Source of the DNA: Vibrio neptunius
GTDB taxonomy: Bacteria; Pseudomonadota; Gammaproteobacteria; Enterobacterales; Vibrionaceae
Direction of reading: 5' to 3'
NCBI GenBank assembly: GCA_019339365.1
Contig: CP079859.1
Coordinates: 1 to 64,000 of the forward strand
Length of the DNA: 64,000 nucleotides
A program made the translations under genes and the position numbers. The notes beneath the pieces were generated by a model. It ran no database searches, was not told the origin of the DNA, and worked only from the letters and a program-made list of their open reading frames with translations. Shown here piece after piece: positions 63,410 through 64,000 of this stretch; the first letter of the stretch is position 1; every line of letters begins with the position of its first letter.

Positions 63410-63678
63410 GATTCGCTCCGTCTAATTTTTCTATTTACCTTAAAACAGCACATAAGGATAACACGCTTTACTCTTTGAACAAATTGCAATCCTCACCATG
63501 GGTTCACAAAGTCATGAGCCCTATAGATAGCAGCATTATTTACGAGCAAATTCAATCCATTACATGATTGATAGATTTAATAATTACCTACTAACATGAA
63601 ACTATACGCAATCCTGTAAACATAATTCGCACTAGTCACATTTCTCCTTCACTCTGCAAGTACTTGTAATGAAATCGA
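63410..63678. promoter_or_regulatory. Divergent ssb/qstR promoter region
   Basis: An AT-rich 269-base spacer with no supported gene. It contains the HapR-like operator at 63565-63586. I did not find a convincing LexA box or CRP-S site. Confidence 0.4.
63565..63586. promoter_or_regulatory. HapR/LuxR-type quorum-sensing operator upstream of qstR
   Basis: The 22-base stretch TGATTGATAGATTTAATAATTA agrees with the vibrio LuxR/HapR consensus TTATTGATA-A-ATTTATCAATAA-like pattern at about 17 of 22 positions, including the ATTGATA half. It lies 93 bases before the qstR ATG. HapR directly activating qstR is known in V. cholerae. Confidence 0.5.
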
Positions 63679-64000
63679 ATGAAAACTCCGATGAGCAAAA
63701 ATATCTATACCCGAACTATCTACTTTCTATGTGAAGATAAAAGCACAATTCACCCTCTTATCCGTCAGGTTGAGGAACAACTCCAGATCCAGATCCCCGA
63801 ATCGAGCCAGACGAATTAATGCTTGCCATGCAGCAGCATAAACATAAGATTCTGATGATAGATCACAAGAACTATCAAACACTCAATAACCAGATCCGTG
63901 ATCTTCCTCTCTCGAACAAAATGTTTGAAACCATCGTTTTTAATGTAGAGAAAAGACTGAAAACAGACGACCTGCTCTGCTTTGGCGACCTAAAAGCTCT
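63679..64000 (+). CDS. qstR: LuxR-type regulator QstR, N-terminal part (cut by window end)
   Basis: QstR links TfoX and quorum sensing to DNA-uptake and type VI secretion genes in V. cholerae, where it is the divergent neighbour of ssb. The readable part is MSKNIYTRTIYFLCEDKSTI (ATG at 63679 or 63691), QVEEQLQIQIPRIEPDELML, then MLAMQQHKHKILMIDHKNYQ and SNKMFETIVFNVEKRLKTDD. It fits the receiver-like N-terminal domain of VpsT/CsgD/QstR proteins. The C-terminal HTH is beyond the window. One base is missing near 63796 (QIPRIEPDE), shifting the frame. The naming relies on the ssb neighbourhood as well as sequence. Confidence 0.75.

Overview
The window is chromosomal DNA from a gammaproteobacterium that I assign to Vibrio (Vibrionaceae) with high confidence. 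The evidence is a complete 17-gene MSHA type IV pilus locus flanked by csrD/mshH-ssb-qstR on one side and mreBCD on the other, together with a pepA-holC-valS ... argF-pyrBI-ridA block and an argR/mdh pair followed by a TAXI-TRAP transporter. The protein sequences look vibrio-like throughout. There is no rRNA or tRNA gene, CRISPR array, insertion sequence or prophage that I can see. I cannot name the species.

Layout. 1-1.0 kb: 3' half of mutS (+), badly broken. 1.06-3.3 kb: lptG and lptF (-), lipopolysaccharide export permeases. 3.5-8.5 kb: pepA, holC and valS (+). 8.5-10.7 kb: an M48 metallopeptidase and yjgN/DUF898 (-). 11.0-14.9 kb: a periplasmic binding protein (+), a 2-hydroxyacid dehydrogenase and an RluA pseudouridine synthase (-), and an NRAMP-like transporter (+) whose metal-binding motifs are altered. 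15.0-19.7 kb: rapA (-) and phoH (+). 19.8-23.0 kb: argF, the pyrL attenuation leader, pyrB, pyrI and ridA (+), which draw carbamoyl phosphate into arginine and pyrimidines. 23.1-25.1 kb: a small unknown gene and mdh (-), then argR (+). 25.4-30.3 kb: a TAXI solute receptor, fused TRAP permease, universal stress protein and a Fur-box-preceded DUF2061 protein (+). 30.3-31.7 kb: an orphan GH2-type sugar-binding-fold protein and rraB (-). 32.2-33.5 kb: arginine deiminase (+). 33.5-44.2 kb: one leftward operon mreB-mreC-mreD-maf-rng-yhdP-nit-tldD. 44.4-62.7 kb: the leftward MSHA locus mshH-I-J-K-L-M-N-E-G-F-B-A-C-D-O-P-Q. 62.9-63.4 kb: ssb (-). 63.7 kb to the end: qstR (+), cut by the window edge.

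How it fits together. The window holds the arginine regulator ArgR and three enzymes that make or use citrulline or carbamoyl phosphate (argF, pyrBI, arcA), with recognisable regulatory DNA: a pyrL attenuator, ARG-box-like sites and a CRP consensus site. The MSHA block encodes a complete pilus machine: motor ATPase MshE with two c-di-GMP-binding repeats, platform protein MshG, secretin MshL with its alignment proteins, major pilin MshA and minor pilins. Next to it lie a degenerate GGDEF/EAL protein and the quorum-sensing/competence regulator QstR, which has a HapR-like site in front.

Quality caveat. The first ~14 kb carries many single-base indels in conserved genes, about one per 100-300 bases and worst in mutS and lptG. 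From 15 kb on there is only about one per 4-5 kb. The pattern follows position, not gene function, so I treat these as sequencing or assembly errors and annotate the genes over their full restored length. No convincing new multi-gene system was found. The best leads are the NRAMP-like protein without DPGN/MPH motifs, the Fur-box DUF2061 gene, a CRP consensus site plus two hairpins around the TAXI-TRAP genes, and a motif shared between the argR and arcA upstream regions.
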